Below are positions 24,056 to 32,123 of a DNA stretch of 64,000 nucleotides, in pieces. Source of the DNA: a virus. The stretch's first letter is position 1; each line of letters starts with the position of its first letter. The position numbers and the translations under genes are program-made. Where the stretch lies: IMG/VR virus record IMGVR_UViG_3300001782_000005, positions 213,132 through 277,131 of that record. One strand, written 5' to 3'. The notes under the pieces were generated by a model. The model saw nothing but the letters and a program-made list of their open reading frames with translations, was not told the origin of the DNA and ran no database searches.

Positions 24056-25788
24056 GGAAATTCTTAAAAAATCCGGGAGCATCTGATTTCTTGATAGATG
24101 ATATGGGTCAAGCGCTTCCTCCTGGAGATGAACTTGAGATTCTTCAACACCAACTTCATGCATATTTAAATAGTGAAGATTTAATACAAGCAATTAGAAA
24201 TGGAGATATATTAGCTGGAGATGGTTGGACATACTATACAAACCCAGTAGAGGGTGAGTTATATTTTAGAACTAGATTCGATGATGATACTTATATTGTA
24301 GATGGCACATCAGTTACACAAATTACTCCTGCAGTTGTTCAAGATCAAACAACTGGAAAAAAGGGTACAACTCTTTATATGAATCTCATAGGCATTATGA
24401 GGGAATTATATAATGCCCCTGAGAATCCTATATACGATCCTGACTTTCAGAAGTTTATTGGTCCTGGTGGAAGAGAAGTTGAGCATCTAGCACGAACTCT
24501 GAACCTTGAAGAAATACATGATAAAACTGGGTTTCATTGGATAGAATTACATAAAGGTGGTTATTATAAACCATTTGATCTATTAACGTATTATGGATGG
24601 TTGAATTCCTTTAACTATTCGGATAATAGCTGGAATAACGAAAGTGTTGCAAAAGATATGGCCAGATATAATTTGATTATATTTGGTGACGGTATACAAG
24701 ATCCTGGTCATGGAGATTATTCAAATACTGAGATTATAATACCAAGGGTAAAAGCATTAAATCCGTGCGCTCTTATCTTTGGATATGTAACTGCAAATCA
24801 ATCTCAAGCAAATTTTGAAACCAAAGTTGATCAATGGAATGATCTTGAGGTACATGGGATCTTCATGGATGAGTGTGGTTATGATTATGGAATAGATCGT
24901 TCCGAATTTAATACTTTAGTTGACTACATTCATTCACAGACTAGTGCAAATTTAGTTATGACAAATGCTTGGACCACGGATCATATTATTGGTACGGCTA
25001 ATGATCCTTCATATCCAAATTCAACTTATAATCCAGGTTTGGTTGAATCTCATCTAACAGCAGATGATTGGATACACCTTGAAAGTTTTCCAATCAATAC
25101 AACTGAATATTCAGGAAATAACGGTTATGAATCTAGAACTGAATGGGCGAGTAGAGGTGTAAAAGCAATAGGACATAGAGATACATACGGTATTAATTTA
25201 GTTGCAGGTGGAATAATTAATAACGATAATTCGAATGGACAAGACTTATTTGATTTTGGTTTTATCTCTGCCTGTATGTTTGCTTTAGATGGATATGGAA
25301 CTTCAGATACAGGTTATGGAGCAAGTTCAGCAACTGTTGAATTCTGGAATCGACCAGATGTCAAAGGAGCTGGAAGAGTATGGGCCCCTGCTCCATCTGT
25401 TCAGAATGATATTAGTGATAACCAGATCTACTGGAGATATACCGATTTTGCTAAATTTATGTTAGATTTCTCTAGTGGAGCAGAAGATAGTTCAATAACT
25501 ATTTTTGGTCAAGTGACTGCTACAGCACCTCCTGGTAGCGGTCCAACTATGAAAACAGGAACAACTACAACTAATAATCAAGGAGATGGATCGGTTACCT
25601 TTAATACCGCATTTCCGGATATGAATTATTCTATTGTGATGTCTGCACAATATCCAAACGATGTTGCTGTTTGTATGTGGCAAAATAAGACAGCTGGTGG
25701 TTTTGATATAAGAACTGAGAATGATCAAGGGAATAATGAACCAAATGTTACTGTCGACTGGGCTGCTACTGCTCATTATGATCCTTAA
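24052..25788 (+). CDS. Tail fibre with glycosidase-like (spherulin-4/GH114-type) domain
   Basis: 578 residues from ATG 24052 (overlapping the previous stop). Modules: the N-terminal FLIDDMGQALPPGDE unit; a central TIM-barrel-like domain (about 175-475) with FGDGIQDPGHGDY, ALIFGYVTANQ, VHGIFMDECGYDYG and GLVESHL, which fits spherulin-4 or GH114-type alpha-1,4-polygalactosaminidases; and a C-terminal fibre-tip domain (FNTAFPDMNYSIVMSAQ). Acidic residues of IFMDE are in the expected active-site strand. Likely a depolymerase that cuts host polysaccharide. The barrel is duplicated in the next gene. Confidence 0.65.
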   Translation: MRKFLKNPGASDFLIDDMGQALPPGDELEILQHQLHAYLNSEDLIQAIRNGDILAGDGWTYYTNPVEGELYFRTRFDDDTYIVDGTSVTQITPAVVQDQTTGKKGTTLYMNLIGIMRELYNAPENPIYDPDFQKFIGPGGREVEHLARTLNLEEIHDKTGFHWIELHKGGYYKPFDLLTYYGWLNSFNYSDNSWNNESVAKDMARYNLIIFGDGIQDPGHGDYSNTEIIIPRVKALNPCALIFGYVTANQSQANFETKVDQWNDLEVHGIFMDECGYDYGIDRSEFNTLVDYIHSQTSANLVMTNAWTTDHIIGTANDPSYPNSTYNPGLVESHLTADDWIHLESFPINTTEYSGNNGYESRTEWASRGVKAIGHRDTYGINLVAGGIINNDNSNGQDLFDFGFISACMFALDGYGTSDTGYGASSATVEFWNRPDVKGAGRVWAPAPSVQNDISDNQIYWRYTDFAKFMLDFSSGAEDSSITIFGQVTATAPPGSGPTMKTGTTTTNNQGDGSVTFNTAFPDMNYSIVMSAQYPNDVAVCMWQNKTAGGFDIRTENDQGNNEPNVTVDWAATAHYDP

Positions 25789-25805
25789 TTCTACCGGAGG
25801 ATAAT

Positions 25806-26891
25806 ATGCCAAAAAAACCAAAACCGACAGAACCACCACCACAAACAACTACTAGCACGACGACATCAACTGTAACAACTAGTACTTTGACAACTACTAT
25901 ACACGCTGATTTATTTACAACCACAACTTACTTTTTTGAGGAGGAAGAAGATATGTACTTTCGACCGAAAAACCTTTTGATTTATTATGGTTGGTTGAAT
26001 GCTTTTAATTCTGCCCAGAATAGTTGGGATAATGAGAAGGTTGCTAAAGACCTTGCTAAATATAATTTGATTGTATTTGGAGATGGAGTACAAGATCCAG
26101 GTCATGGTGATTTTGCCAATACACAAGTAATCATTCCTCGAGTGAAAGAATTGAATGCTGATGCCCTCATCTTTGGTTATGTAACTGTAAATCAGGATTA
26201 TTCTGTTTTTACTACAAAAGCAAGTCAATGGAATAGTCTTGCTGTCCATGGAATCTTTATGGACGAAGCAGGATATGACTATGGGAAAAATAGACAAGAG
26301 TTTAATCAAAGAGTAGATTTTGTTCATAATCAATCAGAAGCGAATGTTTGTTTTGCAAATGCATGGAATATTGATCATGTCCTTGGAACTGATGAAGATG
26401 CTTCTTATCCAAACTCAACTTATAATCCAGGTTTAGTCGAATCTAACCTAGATGAGAATGACTGGTACTTGATGGAGAGTTTTCCAATCAATACAGATGC
26501 ATATACGGGTGGTTATGAACCACGAGCAGATTGGAAAGTTAGAGGCGAGAAAGCAGTTGATAAGAGAAATCAGTGCCTTATAAACCTAGCTGCTTGTGGA
26601 ATTATAAATGATGATAATGTTAACGGTCAAGTAATGTTTGAGTTTGGTTTTACTTCTGCCTGTATGTTTGCTCTTGAGGCATTTGGAACTTCAGATTCAT
26701 TTTATGGAGCGAGTTCTGCAAAATCTCAGTTCTGGGCAAGACCACCTACCCTTGGTATAGGAATAATCTCAAAATATGACATAACAATTGCAGATGATAC
26801 TGGAGATGTCTATTGGAGATATGTCGAATTTGGAAAGTTTATGCTTGACTTTACAAGTGGAGCCGAATCAAGTAGCATAACAAAATGGTAG
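25806..26891 (+). CDS. Second glycosidase-like barrel with Thr-rich N-terminus
   Basis: 361 residues. Residues 1-45 are Pro/Thr-rich (TTTSTVTTSTLTTT), then a barrel closely similar to the one at 24052 (FGDGVQDPGHGDF, ALIFGYVTVNQ, VHGIFMDEAGYDYG, GLVESNL, SACMFALEAFGTSD). Cys in MDECGYDYG is Ala here. It lacks the fibre-tip domain. A tandem duplication of a depolymerase domain, probably held in the fibre by the mucin-like segment. Confidence 0.65.
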   Translation: MPKKPKPTEPPPQTTTSTTTSTVTTSTLTTTIHADLFTTTTYFFEEEEDMYFRPKNLLIYYGWLNAFNSAQNSWDNEKVAKDLAKYNLIVFGDGVQDPGHGDFANTQVIIPRVKELNADALIFGYVTVNQDYSVFTTKASQWNSLAVHGIFMDEAGYDYGKNRQEFNQRVDFVHNQSEANVCFANAWNIDHVLGTDEDASYPNSTYNPGLVESNLDENDWYLMESFPINTDAYTGGYEPRADWKVRGEKAVDKRNQCLINLAACGIINDDNVNGQVMFEFGFTSACMFALEAFGTSDSFYGASSAKSQFWARPPTLGIGIISKYDITIADDTGDVYWRYVEFGKFMLDFTSGAESSSITKW

Positions 26892-26915
26892 AGTGTGGAT
26901 CAAGGGGAATAATAA

Positions 26916-28031
26916 ATGCAGATTGGTCGTGTGGGAGATGTTATTCATGAAGATTTCACGGTTACTGATACTGCTGGTAATCGAATCCCCGGAATTGATT
27001 CCACTGCGTTTACATATCATATATTCGATGATACGGGGGCCGAAGTAAGTGCAACGGTCCCTGTATCTTTTACGGAATTAGGGTTTGGAAATTATAGATC
27101 TAGCTTTATCCCAAACGCAACTGGTGATTGGTATCTTATTGCTTATCATGATACCTATTTCCCTTGGGGTAAAGCGGATACTATTCAAGTGTTTGAGAAT
27201 ACATTTGATACTTTGGTACCTTTGCTTCAGAGGATTCTTGGCCTTGTTCAGGAAAACTTTTATATTGATCAGACGACATTCAACGAATTTGGATGTATGA
27301 TAACTGGCCGAATTAGAATCTATGACGATGCTGGAGATGTTGGAACTGATATTGGGGTAATTGAGACATATTGTATTACAGCAACTTATGATGCCGAGGG
27401 AAGACTGGAAACATATGAGGTTGTAACTTGTGGAAATCCCGGAAATCCAGGAAACCCTCATGGAATGCCGGTTCCACCAACTATAACTACAGTAACAACT
27501 ACTACTGCTCCACCAGTAACTACAAGCACGTCAACTACAACAAGTACAACGACTACAACCACAACAACCTCAACAGCAACTACAACGAGTCCAGACTGGA
27601 GACTTTCAAAATCAATTCTTTTAAGTTCAGGAACTATTAATTCTGGAACAATTGTTAATACCTATACTGAAAATAATACATACCTTATATTAAACGAGAT
27701 AGCCGGAAATCCTGGATTTGATTTTAGATTTGATTTTAATGATGTACCAACATCTAATATTGATATTTGTCTTGCTGGTTACTATCAAGGAAACCCAGCA
27801 CATAATGTTAAAATTAGAGCATGGAACTTTAATACTTCTGTCTTTGACGACTTAACTGCTGCTACCACTGATTTTCCAAGTATAGTGGTGAAGAGTAGCT
27901 ATAAATTTACAATTCAAAATGCTAATTATGTAAGTGGAGTTGGGCAAGCAATTATACAGATTATTCATACATCGAATGGGTCAGCGGGTCACTTGTTCCA
28001 TATTGATCATCTCTATTTGTGTGACCCATAA
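26916..28031 (+). CDS. Fibre/appendage protein with Thr-rich mucin-like linker
   Basis: 371 residues. N-terminal beta domain (VGDVIHEDFTVTDTAGNRI, as in phage BppU-like or Ig-like N-domains), a helical middle (LVPLLQRILGLVQENFYID), a Thr/Ser run of about 45 residues (around 190-230) and a C-terminal carbohydrate-binding-like beta domain. The Thr-rich run resembles that of the preceding gene. Possibly glycosylated by the phage's own enzymes; this is inference. Confidence 0.6.
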   Translation: MQIGRVGDVIHEDFTVTDTAGNRIPGIDSTAFTYHIFDDTGAEVSATVPVSFTELGFGNYRSSFIPNATGDWYLIAYHDTYFPWGKADTIQVFENTFDTLVPLLQRILGLVQENFYIDQTTFNEFGCMITGRIRIYDDAGDVGTDIGVIETYCITATYDAEGRLETYEVVTCGNPGNPGNPHGMPVPPTITTVTTTTAPPVTTSTSTTTSTTTTTTTTSTATTTSPDWRLSKSILLSSGTINSGTIVNTYTENNTYLILNEIAGNPGFDFRFDFNDVPTSNIDICLAGYYQGNPAHNVKIRAWNFNTSVFDDLTAATTDFPSIVVKSSYKFTIQNANYVSGVGQAIIQIIHTSNGSAGHLFHIDHLYLCDP

Positions 28032-28048
28032 GTTGAGGGAACAAATAT

Positions 28049-28267
28049 ATGAATGCTACTAGTGTTGCTACAAAGGGGATAATTTGTTGTCCCTGTCCTG
28101 GTCTTATTCCCCCAGTAGGCGGCGCGGAAGTTTTGCGTATTGAAGAAGAAGAGATTAAAAGACCTTTGGTCATGGTTAAGAAAGTTGAATTAGAAGAAAC
28201 TAAAGAAAGGGAAGACCTTACAGTAATTGAAGTGACCAAAGTAAAGTTTGATAATAATAATGATTAA
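28049..28267 (+). CDS. Small hypothetical protein with CCPCPG motif
   Basis: 72 residues. CCPCPG near residue 13 is followed by a charged Glu/Lys/Val-rich tail (EEEEIKRPLVMVKKVELEE) of alternating pattern. Ribosome site GAGGGAA. Sits between the last fibre gene and the 259-residue protein. No family recognised. Confidence 0.5.
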   Translation: MNATSVATKGIICCPCPGLIPPVGGAEVLRIEEEEIKRPLVMVKKVELEETKEREDLTVIEVTKVKFDNNND

Positions 28268-28284
28268 TTAGAGAGGATATTGCT

Positions 28285-29064
28285 ATGGCACTTAAATTAA
28301 AAGTCAATGAGAAAAGAACCCTTCAATTTGAAGTTCAAATTGGCGGCATTGATTATAAGGAACTGGTCGGGACACTTCGAGTTGTAGTAGATGATATTGA
28401 ATATGGATTTCCGGCCGAAGTGCGTAGTGAATCTATCTCTGTTGACTTGCCAGCATTAAATAGAGTCGTCAAGAGATCTCTAAAAGACGATGAACTGCTA
28501 ATGACTAAATTAGAGATCATAGGAAATGGTTTTTATATGGATCCTTGGAGAAGTGAATTTAGGGTAGTGAACCCTGTAAAAATAGAAGCAAAGGTTATTA
28601 CCGAAGAAGATGAAGAAATCAAGAAAGAGAAAAAAGAGGTTAGTGTTAAATTAATAGAAGATGAAACTGTTATCCCTAAGAAGGGAGATAAGAGAAAGAT
28701 TATAATTGACGACGATGAAGATGAAGCAAGTAAGATGGTTGAGCAAAGACTAAAAAGAATGCAAAATGCTGTTGATCGCTTTCTGACTGAAGGATTTCCT
28801 TCACCAAAAAAGAGACCTGTGAAAAAGAAGAGGACTTTAAAGAAAGAAGCCAAAACGCATATTCGGCCGGATCAAATTACTGAACAAGAAGTTTATAATT
28901 TAATGGAAGAAAAGGGTATGAAGAATTCTAAAGCACAGGAGGCTCTACTTGAGAGAGCAAAAGCAATGTGTCTCAGAGAAGATATGACATCTGAACCAGA
29001 TCCCTCAGATGTCTATGAGGTTATAGAGAAGATGCTCTCTCCGAGGGATATAATAGATGGATAA
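28285..29064 (+). CDS. Putative virion or prohead-core protein
   Basis: 259 residues. The N-terminal ~110 residues form a compact beta domain (LQFEVQIGGIDYKELVGTLRVVVDD, IEYGFPAEV, DPWRSEFRV) of a type I associate with phage structural proteins; then comes a long, very charged linker (KKEKKEVSV, IDDDEDEA, KKRPVKKKRTLKKEAK) and a C-terminal helical domain. Family assignment is tentative. AGAGAGGA ribosome site; overlaps the next start. Confidence 0.5.
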   Translation: MALKLKVNEKRTLQFEVQIGGIDYKELVGTLRVVVDDIEYGFPAEVRSESISVDLPALNRVVKRSLKDDELLMTKLEIIGNGFYMDPWRSEFRVVNPVKIEAKVITEEDEEIKKEKKEVSVKLIEDETVIPKKGDKRKIIIDDDEDEASKMVEQRLKRMQNAVDRFLTEGFPSPKKRPVKKKRTLKKEAKTHIRPDQITEQEVYNLMEEKGMKNSKAQEALLERAKAMCLREDMTSEPDPSDVYEVIEKMLSPRDIIDG

Positions 29065-29476
29065 ATTCACGTTCTATGACTTTCTGCACGTGATTATTGC
29101 AGCGATTGCTACAGGTAGTATTGCATTACTGATATGGTTGGTTCAAGACTATTTCAAATTTAAATTTAATTATGCAAAAGAATCTCTTACAATAGAAAGG
29201 TGGGAAGAACTTTGTAAGCAGTATAGAATTACTTGTGATGCAAGAATTTGTAGAAAGTTAGAAAATTTAGTCAAGACAATGGATGGGTGTTCAATTACTT
29301 TATCTGACCTCACTCGAGAAGTGTCTATAGTTCAAACTAAAATGGAACCACAAGCAGAGAAAATAAAGGAGATAGATGCTTTAAAAGTAAATTTAGTCCG
29401 CTTAGAAACTGAATTTGAGAGATATAAGCGTGAGGTTAATAATGCTAAGAAAAATATTAGAGGTGCTGAAACCTAG
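29057..29476 (+). CDS. Membrane-anchored coiled-coil protein
   Basis: 139 residues. One N-terminal membrane helix (FLHVIIAAIATGSIALLIWLV), then a helical domain with two Cys (CDARICRKLE) and a C-terminal coiled coil (about 90-130). Topology is N-in membrane anchor with a long helical body, as in some phage lysis or injection proteins. Overlaps both neighbours. Confidence 0.55.
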   Translation: MDKFTFYDFLHVIIAAIATGSIALLIWLVQDYFKFKFNYAKESLTIERWEELCKQYRITCDARICRKLENLVKTMDGCSITLSDLTREVSIVQTKMEPQAEKIKEIDALKVNLVRLETEFERYKREVNNAKKNIRGAET

Positions 29477-29831
29477 TAAACAGAAAACTATTTTTAGCGG
29501 AGGGAAATCTCTCATAGGAGAAATTCTAGTAATGAGAGACAAGTGTACGAATGAGCAAGTTTTGGAAGCATTGGAGCAACAGAGAATAGAAGGTGCAGGA
29601 AGGAGAATAGGAAATTTGTTGTTACTAACTTGTAACCTTAGTCAAGATGATATTAGAGAGGCCCTTGAGATTCAGTCATATCTCCGAGAAGAAGTTTGTG
29701 CAAATAAATCTATGAAGAAACTTGAAGAGGCCACAAAGAACTTCATAATGCAGAAAGAGATTTTTCTAGAATCTCTACAAAATGTTCATAATACTCTCGA
29801 TGAAGCAAATGGTACATTGGACAATATATAA
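29442..29831 (+). CDS. MshEN/GspE-N-like small protein
   Basis: 129 residues from ATG 29442 inside the previous gene. Residues about 17-65 read LIGEILVMRDKCTNEQVLEALEQQ...RRIGNLLLLTCNLSQDDIREALEIQ, the two-helix repeat of GspE N-terminal (MshEN) domains, which in ATPases bind c-di-GMP. Only one unit is present here and there is no ATPase. C-terminal coiled coil. Whether it binds c-di-GMP cannot be told from sequence. Confidence 0.55.
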   Translation: MLRKILEVLKPSKQKTIFSGGKSLIGEILVMRDKCTNEQVLEALEQQRIEGAGRRIGNLLLLTCNLSQDDIREALEIQSYLREEVCANKSMKKLEEATKNFIMQKEIFLESLQNVHNTLDEANGTLDNI

Positions 29832-29851
29832 GTGATTTTATTGTTCAAACA

Positions 29852-29868
29852 GAACATATTATAAATTA
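29852..29868 (+). promoter_or_regulatory. Candidate late-promoter box
   Basis: GAACATATTATAAATTA, 18 bases before the gene at 29886. Matches the GAACAAAT/TATAAA pattern seen before several other genes. Confidence 0.42.
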
Positions 29869-29885
29869 AGATAGGAGTACAGATA

Positions 29886-30254
29886 ATGAAACTTGACAAG
29901 TATCTAAATCAGCTCAATGAGCAAAAGGTAAAGATTCCGGTTGAGCACCCTGGTATTCTTGAAGTTCCTGAGGGAAAGAATGTTGAAGATCTTCCAATGT
30001 CCCATTTTCAGGATCTAATTAAGAAAAAAGGATGGGTAGAAATTTCAAAAGCTCTTATTAACTTGAAAGTCTGGAATCGTGAAAGAGATAAACCCCTTTC
30101 TAGCTGGGCTGATGGCATGCAAGAGAAACTTGCAAAGTGGGTTGAGAGTCAGAGAGAAAAGGGAGAGATGAAAGAAGATGTTAAGCTTTCAACCTTCTCA
30201 TATGTTAACTTGCTTAAAGAGCAAGCTAAGAGACAATTAAAACGTCCTCGCTAA
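29886..30254 (+). CDS. Putative internal head protein with YLxxLxE leader
   Basis: 122 residues. N-terminus MKLDKYLNQLNEQ matches the YLxxLxE leader shared by six other proteins in the window; LNE is a legitimate gp21-type cleavage site. The remainder is Lys/Glu-rich and soluble (SWADGMQEKLAKWVESQREKG). GGAG ribosome site and a late-promoter-like box upstream. Targeting to the head is inference. Confidence 0.58.
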   Translation: MKLDKYLNQLNEQKVKIPVEHPGILEVPEGKNVEDLPMSHFQDLIKKKGWVEISKALINLKVWNRERDKPLSSWADGMQEKLAKWVESQREKGEMKEDVKLSTFSYVNLLKEQAKRQLKRPR

Positions 30255-30265
30255 CGGAATCAGAT

Positions 30266-30550
30266 ATGAATCCGATAGTCGAAAGGTATTTGAAAATAAT
30301 ACAAAGATTGCCCTCCACATACAATCGCTTGAAGGAGATTGAGAAGGATGTAAGTGGTAGGATAGTTAGAAGTTTGACTAATCCTCAATTAATTGAGTTA
30401 CATAGAAAATGTCATATGCTTTATGGAGCATGGACAAAGAAGGGAAATGTGAAGAGAGAAGCATTTGAATTTCTTTTCAATGTACATGAAAAAATAGTAG
30501 AAGAAATGCTTCGTCGAAAAATAAATCACAATACTCCGCTGGAGATTTAA
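30266..30550 (+). CDS. Small helical protein with partial YLxxLxE leader
   Basis: 94 residues. Begins MNPIVERYLKIIQRL, similar to the YLxxL leader but lacking the LxE cleavage site. The rest is helical and basic (LIELHRKCHMLYGAW, EKIVEEMLRRKIN). It ends 12 bases before the tRNA-like gene. Unknown function. Confidence 0.52.
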   Translation: MNPIVERYLKIIQRLPSTYNRLKEIEKDVSGRIVRSLTNPQLIELHRKCHMLYGAWTKKGNVKREAFEFLFNVHEKIVEEMLRRKINHNTPLEI

Positions 30551-30562
30551 AAATGAATACAC

Positions 30563-30630
30563 GCGGAGGCCGGGTGGCCGGGATGGACCTTCCAAGTCCA
30601 GAAGGGGTTCGACTCCTCTCCCCCGCTCCA
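30563..30630 (+). tRNA. tRNA-Gly(TCC)-like with reduced D-arm
   Basis: 68 nt with encoded CCA. Acceptor GCGGAGG (30563-30569) pairs with CCCCCGC (one A-C mismatch); anticodon stem TGGAC/GTCCA with loop CTTCCAA gives anticodon TCC (Gly); the T-arm is AGGGG-TTCGACT-CCTCT. The D region is only 14 bases, CCGG-GTGG-CCGG-GA, a 4-bp stem with a tetraloop, and the variable region is two bases. It lacks the normal D-loop, so it is either a minimal functional tRNA or a tRNA mimic. Confidence 0.75.
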
Positions 30631-30640
30631 AAAAATCTCT

Positions 30641-30843
30641 CCACTATGCTACAAAAATCCCTCCGATCTCAGCATAGTGGTTGGTGCGAGTCCAGCCCAT
30701 GCCGTCTGCGAATCTGCGGCCCTAGACACAGTTCGCACCAGAAAATCCTGACTGTGACTAGCCGACTCCGAGGGAAGATGTGGTTTGAGGAGCCCACCCC
30801 TTTTTAACAAGATTCGCATCTCCTCGATGCTATTGCCGCTGCC
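30641..30843 (+). ncRNA. Structured RNA, copy A of tandem pair
   Basis: CCACTATGCT (30641-30650) pairs perfectly with AGCATAGTGG (30671-30680). TGGTGCGA (30682-30689) pairs with TCGCACCA (30733-30740). Further on are CACAGT/ACTGTG, a GTGG...CCAC hairpin with a ten-base loop and TGAGGAG pairing with CTCCTCG. The region is GC-rich beside an AT-rich genome and shares TCTGCGGCCCT, AGATGTGG and CCAC-CC-TTTTT with copy B. The open frames across it are fortuitous. Confidence 0.6.
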
Positions 30844-31031
30844 TTTACCTCTGATCTGCCGGGGGTTTGTGTGGTGTTTTGAGTCATGTCAATTCGTGTC
30901 TGCGGCCCTGCACGTGGTAGAGTTCGGTCCACACTAGAAAAAGGCCGCTGAACTCGTCCTCCTTTGGGATAGATGTGGCTGAGGGGGTCCACTCCTTTTT
31001 TAAAAGGGTCGCAACCCCCTCAATTTTTTTC
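30844..31031 (+). ncRNA. Structured RNA, copy B of tandem pair, with terminator
   Basis: Same order of elements as copy A: CTCTGATCT, GTGTGG pairing with CCACAC (replacing TGGTGCGA/TCGCACCA, so the helix is kept while bases change), CTGCGGCCCT, AGAAAA, GATAGATGTGG...GGTCCACTCCTTTTTT, then TGAGGGGG (30977-30984) pairing with CCCCCTCA (31014-31021) before TTTTTTT, an intrinsic terminator. Ends 18 bases before the next gene. Confidence 0.6.
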
Positions 31032-31048
31032 GTTTATAGAAGGAGTGA

Positions 31049-31477
31049 ATGATGAATAAAATTGATGAGTTGAAAAAATGGTTCGAAGAAATTGCTAGAT
31101 ACTGTCGAGTTGATAGGTTTCTAGAAGTCGTTGAAGATGAGGGAGAAGGAGATGGGAAAGGTTATGAGCATCGACTACGAGTTAGGTTATATACAAATGA
31201 TCATAAATATGCCATAGTTGCTCATGACCGCAGTAAGGACAAAGGTTACCTTGGTTGTGTAGTATCCACAAGAAAACCAAGAGCTGGAGAAGACTGGACT
31301 CGTGGTAACGATTTAGCGGATGGCCCTTTTGAGAAGGAGACGTGGGAAAGAATTAAGAATGATATTATTGCTTATGAATTGGTTCCTATTACACTAAAAG
31401 TTGAAGCTAAGGCAGATATTCCAGTAGAGGGGCCTTCAATTGAACCAGGAAATGAGGTTCAGGATGTTGGATGCTGA
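31049..31477 (+). CDS. Hypothetical protein
   Basis: 142 residues, start with AGAAGGAG upstream (two ATGs in tandem; the first is used). Beta-alpha mix with a charged Glu/Gly loop (EDEGEGDGKGYEH) and a C-terminal strand. No Cys pairs or membrane segment. First gene after the tandem RNAs and heads the enzyme-rich plus-strand block. Not recognised. Confidence 0.55.
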   Translation: MMNKIDELKKWFEEIARYCRVDRFLEVVEDEGEGDGKGYEHRLRVRLYTNDHKYAIVAHDRSKDKGYLGCVVSTRKPRAGEDWTRGNDLADGPFEKETWERIKNDIIAYELVPITLKVEAKADIPVEGPSIEPGNEVQDVGC

Positions 31478-31649
31478 AACGTGGGTAAAATTCTGTGAGA
31501 AACTTTTTCCAGGATATAGGAATCTTACGAAAGAGGAAGCAGAGACCCACCATAACTTTCTATACAATTTCTTTGAGGAACAGAAAGATCCTGATCCAGA
31601 AATTCAGGAGGTTATCAATAATCATTTTTGGGAATTATTTGAGGATTAA
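31464..31649 (+). CDS. Small acidic protein
   Basis: 61 residues. ATG 31464 is preferred for GAGG six bases upstream; an ATG at 31452 is possible. Acidic and helical (LTKEEAETHHNFLYNFFEEQ). Overlaps the end of the preceding gene out of frame, a common arrangement in this window. Unknown role. Confidence 0.48.
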   Translation: MLDAETWVKFCEKLFPGYRNLTKEEAETHHNFLYNFFEEQKDPDPEIQEVINNHFWELFED

Positions 31650-31652
31650 CAA

Positions 31653-31907
31653 ATGAAAATTGTAAGGTGTTTATTTCGACATAGGTTTGTTAGCCTCAAT
31701 ATGTGTGAGAGAGAAATAGCAACCTGTAGATACCGTGGATCAAGAGTATGGGGAACTATATATGAGTTGTCTGGGCAATTGTCAAAGAATCCTAGTGAAG
31801 TAGATGTTATCAAACCAATGAAATGTAGAAACTTTATAAAACTAGAGGGTTATAAGAGGAATAGAAATGACAGGAACTATGATCTTAGGCACGTGCGCAA
31901 AATGTGA
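31653..31907 (+). CDS. Small basic Cys-containing protein
   Basis: 84 residues, very basic, with four separated Cys (RCLF, MCER, TCRY, KCRN). The spacing would suit a metal site. Overlaps the following gene by 41 bases. No family recognised. Confidence 0.48.
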   Translation: MKIVRCLFRHRFVSLNMCEREIATCRYRGSRVWGTIYELSGQLSKNPSEVDVIKPMKCRNFIKLEGYKRNRNDRNYDLRHVRKM

Positions 31908-32100
31908 TGACCATGAAGTAAGGAGCGATCGGAGTTATTGTAAAAAAGAAAGTTGTTACTCTGAGATCTCGAAGTGTATTACAGTTGAGGCATTGAGGTT
32001 ATTTTTAAAACAAGACAGAATTCTATCGGTACATATAATCAATGAAATCAAAAAAGGCAAAAAATATATACCAAAACAAGGCATTGCTCAAGTCGATTAG
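31867..32100 (+). CDS. Small Cys-rich protein
   Basis: 77 residues, start after AGAGGAATAGAA. Four N-terminal Cys in CAKC...YCKKESCY suggest a zinc or Fe-S site, followed by a helical tail. It resembles the later C-x2-C miniproteins in size but does not have their exact motif. Confidence 0.48.
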   Translation: MTGTMILGTCAKCDDHEVRSDRSYCKKESCYSEISKCITVEALRLFLKQDRILSVHIINEIKKGKKYIPKQGIAQVD

Positions 32101-32123
32101 AAAAGGTCGGAGGCAAATGCGAA

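Noticed and set aside
30553-30992. Open frames over the tRNA-like gene and the tandem RNAs
   Set aside because: They cross the tRNA and the helices, have no ribosome sites and show no protein-like composition.
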